Of a DNA stretch of 64,000 nucleotides, positions 1 to 11,075 are shown piece after piece (position 1 is the first letter of the stretch; every line of letters begins with the position of its first letter). Made by a program: the position numbers and the translations under genes. This stretch comes from Sanderia malayensis (taxonomy: Eukaryota; Cnidaria; Scyphozoa; Semaeostomeae; Pelagiidae): positions 1-64,000 of the forward strand of contig RQOL01000282.1 of NCBI GenBank assembly GCA_013076295.1. The letters are read 5' to 3'. The notes under the pieces were generated by a model, which saw only the letters and a program-made list of their open reading frames with translations, searched no databases and was not told the DNA's origin.

Positions 1-221
1 GGAAAGTTATGTGCCAACTGTGTAACAACTGAAGCAATGGAAGCTTTAGGTGGAAGACTTTTTGGTTTCAATTCCCCTAAACTTTCATCTTATTGTTTTG
101 TAGAATTTTGTAGAATAAGCCTAAGGTTGAGACTTGCATGGAAAGGCTCTGTTTCTGGAGTAGGCAAAAGTTATCTATTTTTGGAAGCCTATTTTAAAAG
201 AATTTTTGAGTTATTCCATTA
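1..221. other. unassigned sequence at window edge
   Basis: No recognisable gene or repeat family. An open frame on the plus strand runs through much of it, but it has no splice or start context that I trust and ends inside the next repeat. Confidence 0.3.
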
Positions 222-665
222 ATTATCCTACTAATTGTGCTATCACGAAAAAACGATGTTTTACGCTGGCGAAACTTCCAAATTCGCGTCGCGAACTCCA
301 ATTTCGAAGAAAGCGTTCGCTCTTCACGTGACGCGTTTCGCCTTTTGCTGCAATTTGATTGGCTCTTTCGTGACTTCACGTGAAAAGTCACGCCTTTTTC
401 GTTATTATGCAAATTAGCCCTCGGGTTGAACAGCAGGTACTTTTGGAGAAGACACGTGTTTTTGTTTTCAACACAAAGGATAACTGGGCGCCTTTCAAAG
501 TGTTTTACGACCTGAATTATCTTTGTAAAGCCTTGCTAATTGTTTGAGAGACCTCTGGAAAATTACAGGAGACAATTGAGAACACAGGTGATAGTTTTGT
601 TTTGTTTTTTGAGTGAGATAGTTTTAGTTTTTGTACGACCCCCATTGTTGCTTCGGCATGCTTGC
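222..665. repeat. dispersed repeat X, copy 1
   Basis: This segment is closely similar, apparently 80-90% by eye, to 1,480-1,787 plus 2,511-2,640. Shared landmarks are the CTATCACGAAAAAACGA start, CACGTGA palindromes, ATTGGCT, an exact ATGCAAAT octamer at 408-415, and the CCATTGTTGCTTCGGCAT end. It carries no coding frame conserved between the copies. Because it is uninterrupted, it supplies the empty-site sequence for the MITE in copy 2. Confidence 0.75.
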
Positions 666-723
666 GACGCTTAGGCCTAATGTAAACAAGCCCAAAGTTT
701 TAACAAACAAATTATGATAAGGG

Positions 724-1219
724 GTTATCAGGCGAGCGAAGCGAGCCAAACTGTTGCAAGAGGAGTAGGCAGAGGCATGAGCGAAGCGAATGCAGCGCAC
801 GAAGTGCACCCTATCAGTCAATGTTTCTTGATAATAGATAGACAGGCGAGCGCAGCGAGCTAACCCATTGTACGTGGGGTTGAAAGAGGCATGAGCGAAG
901 CGAATGCAGCGCACGAAGTGCGTCCTATCAGTCAATGTTTCTTGATAATAGATAGACAGGCGAGCGCAGCGAGCTAACCCATTGTACGTGGGGTTGAAAG
1001 AGGCATGAGCGAAGCGAATGCAGCGCACGAAGTGCGCCCTATCAGTCAATGTTTCTTGATAATAGATAGACAGGCGAGCGCAGCGAGCTAACCCATTGTA
1101 CGTGGGGTTGAAAGAGGCATGAGCGTAAGCGAATGCAGTGCACGAAGTGCGCCAACCAGATTAAGCCTTTTTTACTTGACGGGCTGGGGCGAACGAGCGA
1201 AGCGAGTGATGACCCCTAG
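724..1219. repeat. 115-bp minisatellite (module G) ending in CTAG
   Basis: Three near-identical tandem units start at about 841, 955 and 1,069 (period 114-115 bp), with a diverged unit before them. Each has a GAGCGAAGCGAATGCAGCG core followed by a GCGCAC-GAA-GTGCGC-type hairpin. The last unit switches from the CTATCAGTCAATG continuation to an AACCAGATTAAG...GGCTGGGG...CCCCTAG end at 1,216-1,219. Related arrays or single units occur at 5,488, 28,301, 28,737, 35,741, 38,018, 38,214, 44,341 and 62,757. The apparent long minus-strand frame is an artefact of a period close to a multiple of three. Confidence 0.9.
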
Positions 1220-1480
1220 TCTAATATTACTATTCTGCGGAGTCACGTGATGACGCACTTTCTTTGCGAAAAGCAATAGATTCGACCCAAAACAATAGGT
1301 TGGACGCCTCAAAACAATGGGCCGAAACAGCAAACTAGGTATCCATAAAGGCTTTTTTTCAGGCCCTCAATCTGCCCTATTTTTAAGTGAGTGTTCCTTG
1401 CCGGCTGAACCAGAAATTTATCTATATGAAAGCTTACAGTTTCGACTAAAGCATTGGGAAATTCTTTGTTCTTGTTGGCC
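1220..1480 (+). repeat. divergent head of repeat M
   Basis: This follows the CTAG of module G directly and shares the M-family head: a TCACGTGA box, AACAAT/AACAATGGG motifs and an AAAGGCTTTTTTTC run. The rest does not align with the standard M body. It ends where repeat X copy 2 begins. Confidence 0.5.
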
Positions 1481-2640
1481 TAATTGGCTATCACGAAAAA
1501 ACGACGATTTACGCTAGCAAAACTTCCAAATTGGCGTCACGAACTCTAATTTAGAACAAAGCATTCGCTGTTCTCGTGACACATTTCGCCTTTTGCTGCA
1601 AATTGATTGGCTCTTTTCCGACTTCACGTGAAAGGTCACGCGTTTTTCCTTATCATGCAAATTTTCCCTCGGGTTGAACAGCAGGTTACTTTTGGAGAAG
1701 ACGTGTGTTTTGTTTTGAACACAAAGCATAACTGGGCGCCTTTCAAAGTGTTTTACGACCTGAATTAACTTTGTAAAGACTTCCTAAAGCCCTGTTTACA
1801 CTACGAAAATGAACCCGTGTTCAACCCAGTTTCGTTTACATTACAGTGTTGAATCCAGGTTGCTTTTGGTTAGGCATGCGTAGTTAATAGATATCAAATC
1901 ACTCGAAGTCAAAATGGCGGGCAACCATGATTTCTTGAGCTTGAGCTTTTCAGGAGGGTTTTGATTCTGCATGATATGGCAATAGCTATGCATTGTTTCG
2001 TAAAATTAAGGTGCATAACACAAAAAGGCGAAGACTATTGGCAAATCATCACCGCCTTGCAACTTCCATGAAGCTGAAGTCAAGAAAAACAATGCAGGCC
2101 TTTCAAAATATTACGTTAGAATTTTTGGAAATGGAATTCTTTTGAGTGCAACTGTGAAGTTGCTGCTGAATCTTTTTATCAGCCCAAATGCTCATGAAAA
2201 AAACCATTTCATCATCTGACCAAAATGATCCACAGTTCGCTGCTTCCATGTTTTTCTCAACTATAAGCTTTTTTTATCGCTATCAATTTTTTATCTCGAT
2301 GTTTATTCTTCTGTCTATTTGACAATGGCGCGCTTCCACTTCTTGAATTTCAACACCAATCTGCATGCGTAGAATAAAACTAAAGTGGGTTCAACCCACT
2401 TTCGCACTTACACTACAAAGTGAAAAACTTAATCTGGGCTCAACCAGGGTTCAATCAGTGGGTTGAACCCGGGTTGAACCTAGATTTGTTTTCGTAGTGT
2501 AAACAGGGCTTAATTGTTTGAGAGACCTCTGGAAATTTGCAGGAAACAATTGAAAACACCGGTGATAGCTTTTTTTTCTGAGTGAGTTAGTTGTAGTTTT
2601 TGTTGTAGGCGACTGCCATTGTTGCTTCGGCATACTGTGA
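1480..2640. repeat. dispersed repeat X, copy 2 (interrupted by a MITE)
   Basis: This is the partner of 222-665. The homologous sequence is interrupted between 1,787 and 2,511 by a TIR element; joining the flanks gives the same sequence as copy 1 around TAATTGTTTGAGAG. An ATGCAAAT octamer is kept at 1,655-1,662. Confidence 0.75.
1788..2510. mobile_element. PIF/Harbinger-like MITE, 723 bp
   Basis: Perfect terminal inverted repeats of about 22 bp, beginning AGCCCTGTTTACACTACG, bound the element, with a TAA duplication at 1,785-1,787 and 2,511-2,513. Copy 1 of repeat X has a single TAA at the matching site, so this is a true insertion. A 3-bp TAA/TWA duplication is characteristic of PIF/Harbinger elements (established knowledge). 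The interior has no transposase; near both ends it carries inverted GGTTCAACCC-type motifs. It is non-autonomous. Confidence 0.85.
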
Positions 2641-2833
2641 CGTGTTAGTTTTTGGTTTCCTTTGCAGGTGGCGTTTGATCATTTTTATAACATTTTGATC
2701 ATTCAGTGTTGTCTCTTCATTGATCGTAATCTGATCAACAGAAGAAATGTTCTCAGTGAAGTGAAATGAAGGGTCAGTCAGTGCTGGGCTAACTGCAGCA
2801 ACCCTCCACTTCATTGATTTTGGCTCAAAATAG

Positions 2834-3751
2834 TTGACTGATTTAGATGGTATTCCTAGTGAAGAACATTTAGGAACAGGTATCACGGTAGCAAAAAGAC
2901 ACAATAAGAAAGAGTTTCTGTATACCCTTCCTAGTGAGATTGTGGATAAATATATAATTCAAAATCACAACATGTCTAAGCCGCTGGCCTTGCACAATGA
3001 GATGGAGTTGGAGAGAGATGAAGAGAAGAAGATGGTAACAAAGGAAGGAAGATTCAAGTGTCAATGGCCAGGTTGTACAAAAACACATGCAATCCTTGGA
3101 AAAAGCAAGGCTGCGCATGAATTGAGAGAGCATGGATTAAGTGCACATCAGATATTGAAGGAGCCTGAGAATAAACAAAAGTCACACTGGGATGACATGC
3201 ATAATTATCAATGTGCATTTATGGAGTATGGCATGATCTTGCGTAATTTCCATGATACCATATCTGAAGGGGATGGTCAAAGAATCCTGCAGTCCTGGAA
3301 ATTTATGTTGCCATGCCTTAAGGTGGATGGAAACTCTAGCTTAAAGTATGCATTTGAAGGCTTTTATATTATCAGCCAGGCTTATAGTCTCTTCACCCCG
3401 AAAGATGCTCATCGACTCATATGGAATTGATTTGTGAAAGATAAGAGAGGACCTGGAGGAAACATTTCCTTTCACCTGGCAATGGAGCACTACCTACAAT
3501 GTCTTAAATTCATTATGAAAAAGCTTGGTGTAAATGCAGCAAACAAGACTATTCTTGATAGCTATACAAAAGCTCTAACTTTTAACCAAATGGTCATCGA
3601 TAGCTATGACAACATGTCAACAGTGGTTAGGCGTTCGAGAAAACACATTAAGAAGGCTGCTGAAAATGATTTGAGAAAAATTGTGAAAGATTTGATTTTG
3701 AATGATCTCGAACCAAGGTTACCCCTTCCAGTTGGTCTTTTTTTACTATGA
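2834..3751 (+). pseudogene. DUF6589-type protein, in-frame stop
   Basis: Two open stretches in the same frame, 2,834-3,427 and 3,434-3,751, are split only by a TGA at 3,428-3,430. The first half (about 198 codons) has an atypical zinc finger around residues 75-102 (C-x4-C, then H-x4-H) followed by the DUF6589-like YQCAFMEYGM, EGDGQRIL and WKFMLPCLK stretches. The second half begins GPGGNISFHLAMEH and contains LGVNAANKTI. In this family the residue after IWN is usually basic, so CGA to TGA at a CpG is the simplest origin of the stop (inference). A TAG lies immediately upstream of 2,834 and no ATG begins the frame, so an upstream exon is probably missing; AG at 2,832-2,833 could be an acceptor. 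The family's function is unknown to me; it is common in animal repeats. The C-terminal end runs into sequence shared with the Helitron 3' end. Confidence 0.72.
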
Positions 3752-4189
3752 CCAAACCTAATGGTGAAAACGCAGGATGAACAACAAGACAAATAGACAT
3801 CTGTATCGTTGATCTGTGCCACAAGAGTGTCAATTCCTATTGAACAATGCTGTCAACATCACAGGATACTCCACATGATGAATGAAGAAATCAATACTAT
3901 GCACAGACGGCACAAATTATCTCTCATTGATGTTCACTATTCGATTTATAAAGAATGAATATTAAATGAACATTAGAAGTCTGTGTACCTTTTCATTCAT
4001 GCATGTTAAAACCCATGTTTTCCTTTATGTCATTGTATGCCAAAAGTGTTTTATAGATGTGTGTAGCAAAGTGTTGCTATCTGAATGATACTTACTATAT
4101 TAATGTATATGCACTAATATATTATATACAAAAACCATGTAGAATTAATCTACTCTCTGTTCAAATTTACTAAGCCTCATCAATGTTGC

Positions 4190-4434
4190 ATTTCTGCTGT
4201 TCTTCTTTGCCAATAATAGCCCTTTTTCCGCCATTGAAGCAAGCTCGTTATGCTGCGTTGAAAAAACTTTGGCCTCTTTTCCATCAATGGCCACTACTAA
4301 CAACACCGCTAATTTCTGAAATAAGAATTTGAAACAGCTTGGCTTGGCATCACAAAAAGATCATCGACAAGGGCAACTTATACTTGGGAAACTATTTCCA
4401 AGCTTACAGAGGACATTTTCAATGTATCTTACAG
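4190..4434 (+). pseudogene. module D exon, downstream of the DUF6589 gene
   Basis: An exon-like segment ends at TCTTACAG before a GT donor at 4,435. Reading it gives fragments such as LKQARYAALKKLWPLFHQWP and LGNYFQAYRGHFQCILQ, separated by a frame break. The same segment recurs downstream of Helitron A (8,380-8,640, minus), Helitron B (30,402-30,680, minus) and, more diverged, Helitron C (57,495-57,760). The family is unrecognised. Repeated preservation of the splice donor suggests a real ancestral gene. Confidence 0.45.
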
Positions 4435-5002
4435 GTAATACACTTATATCTTATGTTTAACTTATTCTGAATTCAATTTCATGAAATTGTCAAACCATCT
4501 TAATTTTGTTTAGGCCATGAAAACTTCACGGATTTGCAAGGAAATCGAGAATTCTGATTAGTTGTTTTATACCTTTATAGTTTACCTGCCGAAATAAATG
4601 TTTATGCCCTGACTACATGTGCCTGCGAGTGTTAGCCTGGATGTAAAATAATCCTTCAAGTATTTACCACTCTACACTTTTCATTGCCTCTATGTGTCAC
4701 AATCAAAATACAATGACATCCTCCTCAAACTATTGTTATTTTCAATATTAATGATGGGTGAAGTATTCATAGACCATTGCAAAGATAATTTCCACTTATT
4801 TTGCATTTAAACATTTTTTCATTTAATCCACAAAGACACCTTCACTTGGTCATTTTATTGATTATTAATTCTTTCTTTTTTACTTTATGATTCTTAGTGA
4901 AATGAATAAGAAGTGCTTAATGAAAGCTGTTAATTTGACTAATACTTGCTATTTACACCATGCAAAATGTCAAATGACTGAAACAAACGCTACACTATGC
5001 AG

Positions 5003-5053
5003 GAAAAGCCAATGGAATCCTTGAAAAACTCAAGGAAGGAGAATTCTGTTAAC
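5003..5053 (+). pseudogene. small module D exon
   Basis: This 51-bp stretch lies between a TATGCAG acceptor and a GTAAGT donor. It reads ANGILEKLKEGEF in one frame, then meets a stop just before the donor. A homologous stretch with a GTAAGT donor lies at about 29,410-29,455 on the minus strand. Between 4,435 and 5,002 I see only intron-like AT-rich sequence. Confidence 0.4.
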
Positions 5054-5487
5054 GTAAGTTCCTATAACATTGTAATTTCACTAGCCTTTAAATCAGGTTA
5101 TTGCCTCCTAATAATAGAAGACTCGTATGGGACTGTGGTAAAATAACAATACATTTCTTTGAACCTTGGGAGGGAACTACAATACTCGGGCAAAATCAAA
5201 GCTCATCTGTTAGGCCATATGCATATTAGTAAAATTTAAGGTCATTGTTCTCCTAACCTACCCACAGTTATAATGAACATTTATTCAAATTTTTGCTCAC
5301 GCTTCACCAAAAGTGCTGTGCTTTCAAAGGTCAGTTGTCATCTTTTTCGTCCTGTATTGCATATTGCATGTCAATTCAAAAATCACGAATGCGAGGTTTT
5401 TTTGTCAAAACGAGGCAAAACTCACAAATATCTCGATAATGTATACTAAGGCAAGTGGAGCGATCCAATCTATTGTATGTCCAATAC
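5054..5487. other. AT-rich sequence, nothing recognised
   Basis: The first ~100 bp match the inverted copy near 29,300-29,400. No coding signal is evident in the rest. The module G array begins after it. Confidence 0.4.
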
Positions 5488-5815
5488 TTAGGCAGGCACA
5501 GCGAGCTAACCCATTGTATGTGGGGTTGAGAGAGGCATGAACGTAAGCGAATGCAGGGCACAAAGTGCGCCCTATCAGTCAATGTTTCTTGTTAAAAATA
5601 GACAGACAAGTGCAGCAAGCTAACCCATTGTATGTGGGGTTGAAAGAAGAATGAGTGTAAGCCAATGCACCCCACGAAATGCACCCTATCAGTCAATGTT
5701 TCGTGATAATAGATTGCCAGGCGAGCGCAGCAAGCTATCCCATTGCATGTGGGGTTGAAAGAAGCATGAGCGTTAGCGAATGCAGCGAATGCAGGCGTGC
5801 TTGGCGCGCTGCCGC
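5488..5815. repeat. module G minisatellite, three diverged units
   Basis: Three units of about 115 bp share the CTAACCCATTGTATGTGGGG and CTATCAGTCAATGTTTC landmarks with 724-1,219. The hairpin core is degraded here (GGGCAC-AAA-GTGCGC and CCCCAC-GAA-ATGCAC). The array passes directly into the microsatellite. Confidence 0.85.
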
Positions 5816-5823
5816 TCATGCCG

Positions 5824-6318
5824 ATACATACATACATGCCCTACAATGCATACCCTACAATACAAACCCTACAATACAAACCCTACAATACATACCCTAC
5901 AATACATACCCTACAATACATACCATACAATACATAACCTACAATACAAACCCTACAATACATACCCTACAATACATATCCTACAATACATAAACATATC
6001 CTACAATACATGCCCTACATAACATACCCTACAATACATACCCTACAATACATACCCTACAATACATACCCTACAATACAAACCTTACAATACATACCCT
6101 ACAATAAATACCCTACAATACATACCCTACAATACATACCCTACAATACATACCTTACAATACATACCCTACAATACATACCCTACAATACATACCTTAC
6201 AATACATACCCTACAATACATACTTTACAATACATACCTTACAATAAATACCCTACAATACATACCCTACAATAAATACCCTACAATGCATACCCTACCA
6301 TACATACCCTACCATACT
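5824..6318. repeat. 14-bp microsatellite (CCCTACAATACATA)n
   Basis: About 35 imperfect copies of a 14-mer, reverse complement TGTAGGGTATGTAT. The same motif occurs at 26,380-26,815, 37,342-37,890, 45,518-45,905 and 63,898-64,000, always beside a repeat M copy and a conserved GC-rich linker. The long tyrosine/threonine-rich frames inside it are not genes. Confidence 0.95.
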
Positions 6319-7275
6319 TCCCCCTGGCAAGCGACCACCCAGCGCCCACCCTGCCGCTCCCCTAAAAGCCGTTTCTTCTGAAAGTGAAAAAATGAATTCA
6401 TCAAGGTACTTTAAAAACACTAAAACTTTCAAATGAAATTAACGTGGGCAATTTTTGTCCTACAGAACCCACGAAAATATCAAAATGAAGTTAATACCTT
6501 GGCGAACATTTATCGAAAGTATTTGGGTGAAAAAAACAAAGTTTTGGCAGGTTAAAAATTAATTTTCGCAAATGCAAAACACACGCGTGTTGCTTGAAAA
6601 TTTCGTGTTTTCCAGCAAAACCCAAACTCGGCCAAAACTGTCCAAAATCAGAGGAAAATCGACAAAACAAAAAAAAACAACCCCAGATAACTTTAGTTCT
6701 CGTGTAAATAAACAGTTATCGAAAGTTTAAATGGACAAAATCGGTCCAGAACGACCCAAGAAAATCAAAATTGTCTTCGTGTTTTGGTTAGGCCCTCGAG
6801 CCGAAAGAAAAACGTGAGTTGAAACAAAACAAAACTCGTGCTATTTTGAGCCAAAAACAATTAAATAAAAGAAATACCTTGAAATAATTGTCCAAACATT
6901 GTCTCCACAGGTCCTGAGAACAATTGACACATCTTTACAATTGATTTCCGGCACGTATTCATGCTTAAACCCAAGCAACTTGCCGCCCGTTCAACTAAAA
7001 AAAACACGTGCTTCTCCCTGCTCGTTTTGCATCTCATTAACTCCTTCCTCGGAACTTTCTAGAAAGTCAGAACAAAAAATGGGCCATAACTTTCGAACCG
7101 CTGGGGTTAGAAATTAGCGGAAAGCTTTAGTTTCATCAGCACAATGCAGCGATCATTTCCTTACCAATTTGCACCCTTATTGAGCCCCAGAAAAAAAGCC
7201 TTTGACTGGCAACGCCCGCTCCTTTGATCCCATTGTTTTTCGAACGTCGATTGTTCAAGAAACAATGGGTCCAAT
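6319..7275 (-). repeat. repeat M, minus orientation
   Basis: Read on the minus strand, this holds the M head (AACAATGGGATCAAAGGA), the body with the AAACTTTCGATAAC motif and CACCCAAATACTTTCG, and the GC-rich linker that meets the microsatellite. Other copies are 26,830-28,300 (minus), 35,893-37,300, 44,495-45,510 and 62,912-63,890 (plus), with a divergent one at 38,318-39,720. No frame is conserved in all copies, so I treat it as non-coding. Confidence 0.85.
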
Positions 7276-8379
7276 ATATCTGATTCAATGAGAAGGCAAG
7301 GTAAGTAACAAATTTGATAGAGTGGATATTTGCTACTTAATGGTGCTGTATGAGGAAACCAAAGTTCAGAACCTCATGGTAAGATTTAACAAATTAATGA
7401 GTTTAGGAATTACCTGACTCCACAAATTGACTTAAATCTGCCAAACAGGAAATGGAATGAAACTAAAAATGGGGAAAAAATAGATTTATTAGTTTTCTTG
7501 AAATATTATGCTCAAAGATAAAAGTGAAAAATTATCAGGAATTCAGGTATAACTTGAATTGAAGAAAATCATGCAAGTTATATGTTCCATTGGTTTAGTT
7601 GTCATTGTATGAGTGCTCATTGGATAGCAATAAGCATATTTGAATAATTTGCTGATTGTCAACACAGGTTTAATAAAAATCATGAACATGGGACATTTTC
7701 ATTTCATGTAAATTCCAAAATTGAATGACTCTGTGGTGTAATGGTTGGAAAATGTATGAATATATGTGATCATGTGTTATTAAGAACTTCATACCTGAAT
7801 TAGCACTTCAAAGATACTGTCAGAAGATGTTATGTAACATTTGACTCCATGTTCCCTTATGGTTCAGTCAATGCTTTCTATAACAAATAAATCATTTTGA
7901 AAATAAATACCTAAGAGGACTTGCAATTGCAATGAAGAAAAAGCTGCTAAACACATGTGTTACTGATTTTTTACAAAACTGATATGGATTTACATCAGCT
8001 TTATAGAATTACAACATTAGTACCTACAAAAATTGAAACATAATACCACCTTCCCTGTAAGATGTTATATAGTGGTTGTCATTGTCATTAAGATGGTCAC
8101 AGATACACTTAAAGAATTCTACTAAATGCAAGCAATGGAAATATGACAGGTAGATATGAGTACAACATTAAATACTTGTTCTTTAGTATTAAAGCTAAAT
8201 TGAGAATCTGATTGGAAAACCTGATTTTACCCTGGGCATTCAGCGAGAGTGAACTGGCCTAAGCAAAGTGATCAATCTGATTTAGCAATAAGCTCGGCAG
8301 TTGAAATAACAATGAAGGCTATTTACCTTTGTTTGAGATCAACGGTAATGTGTTTGTAGGTTTTGCAATATCCTCTCAC
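7276..8379. other. downstream region of Helitron A, no clear gene
   Basis: This is AT-rich sequence between repeat M and the module D exon of Helitron A. Possible minus-strand splice sites occur (for example around 7,400-7,450), but no frame of convincing length. It probably holds the eroded remainder of module D. Confidence 0.3.
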
Positions 8380-8640
8380 CTGTAACTTGTCCTTTTTAAA
8401 CAATTGTTCTTTAGCCATGGAAGGTCTGCGATTGCGTAACAGATATTTCAAAAGGTGCCGATTTTTGTAAAATTCCCATGCATTGATCAAAGTGAGGCAA
8501 CGTTCTTTTGTGAAATGAAAGTTTATACAATTGCCTCGTTTCAATGCAGCAAAACCTCCTGCTATTGGATAATTAAAAATGCAGAAATGCACCTCATTAA
8601 ATCTGTGTAGAAAAATAAACAATGTGCACATGAATTTCAT
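8380..8640 (-). pseudogene. module D exon downstream of Helitron A
   Basis: A minus-strand frame reads YPIAGGFAALKRGNCI, KERCLTLINAWEFYKN and MAKEQLFKKDKLQ, then a GTGAGA donor at 8,379. It aligns with the plus-strand exon at 4,190-4,434 (ALKRG against PLKQA, LTLINAWEFY against WPLFHQWPLL, both ending LQ at the donor). This is the most open version in the window, since the others have stops or frame breaks. The protein is unrecognised. It could be a captured host exon or an accessory gene of the Helitron. Confidence 0.45.
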
Positions 8641-8779
8641 TGAGGGTATTATTGTACGAAGACATATATATTAGACATGTATATTTTAAAGGTATACAGC
8701 ACTGTGCAAGAAATGCGCAGTTGTCAGTTGTGTACATAGAAAGGAGAAGAATCAGATTGCCGGTTACATTAGTTAAAAG

Positions 8780-8815
8780 CCCGAACACCACGTCAAGGAG
8801 TAACCTTTGTTCGAG
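8780..8815 (-). repeat. candidate 3' subterminal hairpin of Helitron A
   Basis: On the minus strand, CTCGAAC and a near-complementary GTTCGGG flank about 22 bp. B (31,027-31,062) and C (56,926-56,962) have perfect 7-bp CTCGAAC/GTTCGAG arms. Helitrons typically carry a hairpin shortly before the 3' end (established knowledge). Confidence 0.55.
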
Positions 8816-9312
8816 ATTTCCTTGTTCATGAAAAGTGCAAGTTCAATTTGGATTATGTAAGAGTAATCTTTAAAGGGTGGGCTTTATCTGCGAGGTTCAC
8901 TATTTCATCTTGTAATGGATAGTAATAATCTTATTCACAAATTCATAATATTTTAAAGCAACTATTGCTAACGGAGAACTTGCAGTTTTCATGGAGGAAG
9001 GAAAACCATGTTGTCATAGGCAAGATCGGAAAACATGGCAAAGCACAACTCATGATTTTCAGGCTCTACACAGGAATGACGATGTGCCGATTGCGGAAAG
9101 TGGCTGCAACCGCTACTGAACATCTTTTCATTGATGTTTTCAGTTTGCTCACGGCAGATACTGCTTGGCTGGAATGAGACATTCAAACCAGTGTTCGCCT
9201 TTTTACGGCTTTGCTGGTAGCTGGTTAGTTGTGTTGTACACAACTGGACACCACACAATTGTATGTGTGTGATGCGATCTGCCTTGAAACACAACAGTCA
9301 CACCCTTAGTGG

Positions 9313-9804
9313 TTATATTTTATGTACGTTGGTAGCCTGGTGTACAAATGAAAAGCACCATTGTGTATAGAAGAGGAGGAGAGACTTAAAGGACTTCTTG
9401 GAAGACAATGTTCTTTGACTGCCTGTGTGCATTCTCAGGAGGAAGACTTTGATGCCAGCAATTGACGTAGCCGTGGACATGGCAACATATAATTGACCAT
9501 GTGTGAAAACGGGCTGTGGCAAATACAGACCAACAAACCTGAGAGATTGTCCTTGTGCCTTATTGATTGTTAGGCAGTATGCAAGTCTTACTGGAAATTG
9601 TCGTCGTTTCATTCTGAACAGCATTTCCGTGTCCTGAGTGGAGACTGTGATCTTAGGAATCATGACCCGTTGTCCTCTGTGCTCCTTTGTAATGATCTCT
9701 GCTGTGATCATGTGATGTCGGAGATGCCGAACTATGAGTCTTGTTCCGTTGCAAAGACCTTTCTTTGGATTGAGATTTCGCAGAAGAATGATCGTTGCAC
9801 CAAC
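9313..9804 (-). pseudogene. Helitron A exon 8: Pif1 helicase C-terminal part
   Basis: The exon opens after the TTAG acceptor at 9,805 with VGATIILLRNLNPK-type sequence and reads on through MITAEIITKEHRGQRVMIPK, AYCLTINKAQGQSL and VFTHGQLYVAMSTATS. These are the last helicase motifs of Pif1/Helitron helicases (TINKAQGQS, and LYVAMSR, altered here to AMSTATS). The end differs from B and C. Replacement of the motif VI arginine (R to T in AMSR) would be expected to damage ATP hydrolysis. The stop at 9,313 is the end of the open frame, not a confirmed terminus. Confidence 0.85.
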
Positions 9805-9914
9805 CTAATGCAATGAATATTATTGTGATTAATGACGCCTTTTCTTGCTGCTCTACCCAGGACTTGCACACAATAATGTAATGTGAACAGGATGAAAGAT
9901 TGTACTGTTCTTAC

Positions 9915-10920
9915 CTTGAGTTTAAGTTTGTGCAACAGCATTCCATTAGGAGTGAGTTGGTTGAGAAATTCAATGGGGTAGGCCTCTTACTCATCGGGAT
10001 CGTCTGTGACAACACTGTCTGTGCTGTAATAAGTTCTTTCCGCTGTCTGAAGTCTGTCCAGAATTATGTGGTTGACTTGATGTGATAAGTCATTCTTTGG
10101 AGTCAAACAACAGCGTTCAGACATTGTTACAGGATCCATCATTAGGTGTGAATCTGGTGTGCTTGGCCTGGGGAATATGAAGTTGAGCATGTATTCTTGA
10201 GATGAAGTGCATATCTCTTGTGGCAGAATTACATTGTCCAGTGCATCGTGTGCTTCTTGCTTGTTGCCAAGTCTGAGAAGCCATTCTGAGAATTCACGGT
10301 ATTAATCATCTTGAACGGCTCTCATATTGTTGTGTAAGCGATGCTGCTGAAACTTTGTCCATAGATCAATGATCTGGTGTGATTTTAGAGTCTCTGCTAC
10401 AATTCTTTCCCTTCCTGCTTTTGTGACGACAGGTAGAACTTGTCTGAAGTCACCGCCAAGTAGCATGAACTTGCCACCAAATGGTCTGTCGACATGTGTA
10501 ATGTCTCGAAGCAGTCGGTCGACTGTTTGTAATGCAAGTGCGGGAATCATGGAAGCCCTCATCCCATATGAAAAGGGTAGTTTCGCGCAATACCTGTGCT
10601 CTCCGGCTCTGTCTCTTGACATTACACGATGATTCAGCTTGAAGTGGTATAGGAATTTGAAAGGTAGAATGTGAAGTTCTACCATTTATGGGCAGTGTTG
10701 CAGCAATTCCTGACCATGCCATGCACTGAACTTTATGTCCATTGGCTTGCAGATTGTGAACCAACGTGTTGTAAAGGAAAGTTTTCCCAGTTCCAGCCGG
10801 CGGATTGCGCGTTGATAGCCTCAGTGATTGCCGTCTATATGGCTTGCTGTTCAGGGTTCAATGCGGCCAGCATTCGTTCTCCTTCCTCTCTGGCATTGGC
10901 AACATCGATGTGATCTTCCT
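9915..10920 (-). pseudogene. Helitron A exon 7: Pif1 helicase core, damaged
   Basis: The exon is bounded by a TTACAG acceptor after 10,920 and a CTCAAG/GTAAGA donor at 9,915. It matches the C and B helicase exons through [34 protein letters not shown] and PVTMSERCCLTPKNDL. The Walker A sequence GPAGTGKT is broken by a 26-bp deletion near 10,803 relative to C, and Walker B WDEAS reads WDEGF because of an extra base near 10,553. A TAA interrupts the region near 10,302. The helicase would have unwound DNA during rolling-circle transposition in the nucleus; this copy cannot. Confidence 0.9.
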
Positions 10921-11075
10921 CTGTAATAATAAGTCAAATATATTGCAATAAGATTGGAAAGAAAGCCAGCAGAAACAATGTCCAAAAATACGTAAATGCC
11001 CTTATCTACACGATCTTAGGATAAATTATTATTCTTGCTAATACAGTACATAGTTGAAAATAACACATATAGTAC

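Noticed and set aside
624..1049. Long minus-strand frame with repeated FVRCIRFAHASFNPTYNG
   Set aside because: It is the 115-bp minisatellite read in a frame that stays open because the period is close to a multiple of three; no other copy supports coding.
5824..6318. Telomeric or CRISPR-like array
   Set aside because: The unit has no unique spacers, varies by single bases and is not a known telomere repeat; it is a microsatellite.
5679..6381. Overlapping frames rich in TIHTLQYIPYNTYP
   Set aside because: Translation of the 14-bp microsatellite; every frame is open because the motif lacks stops.
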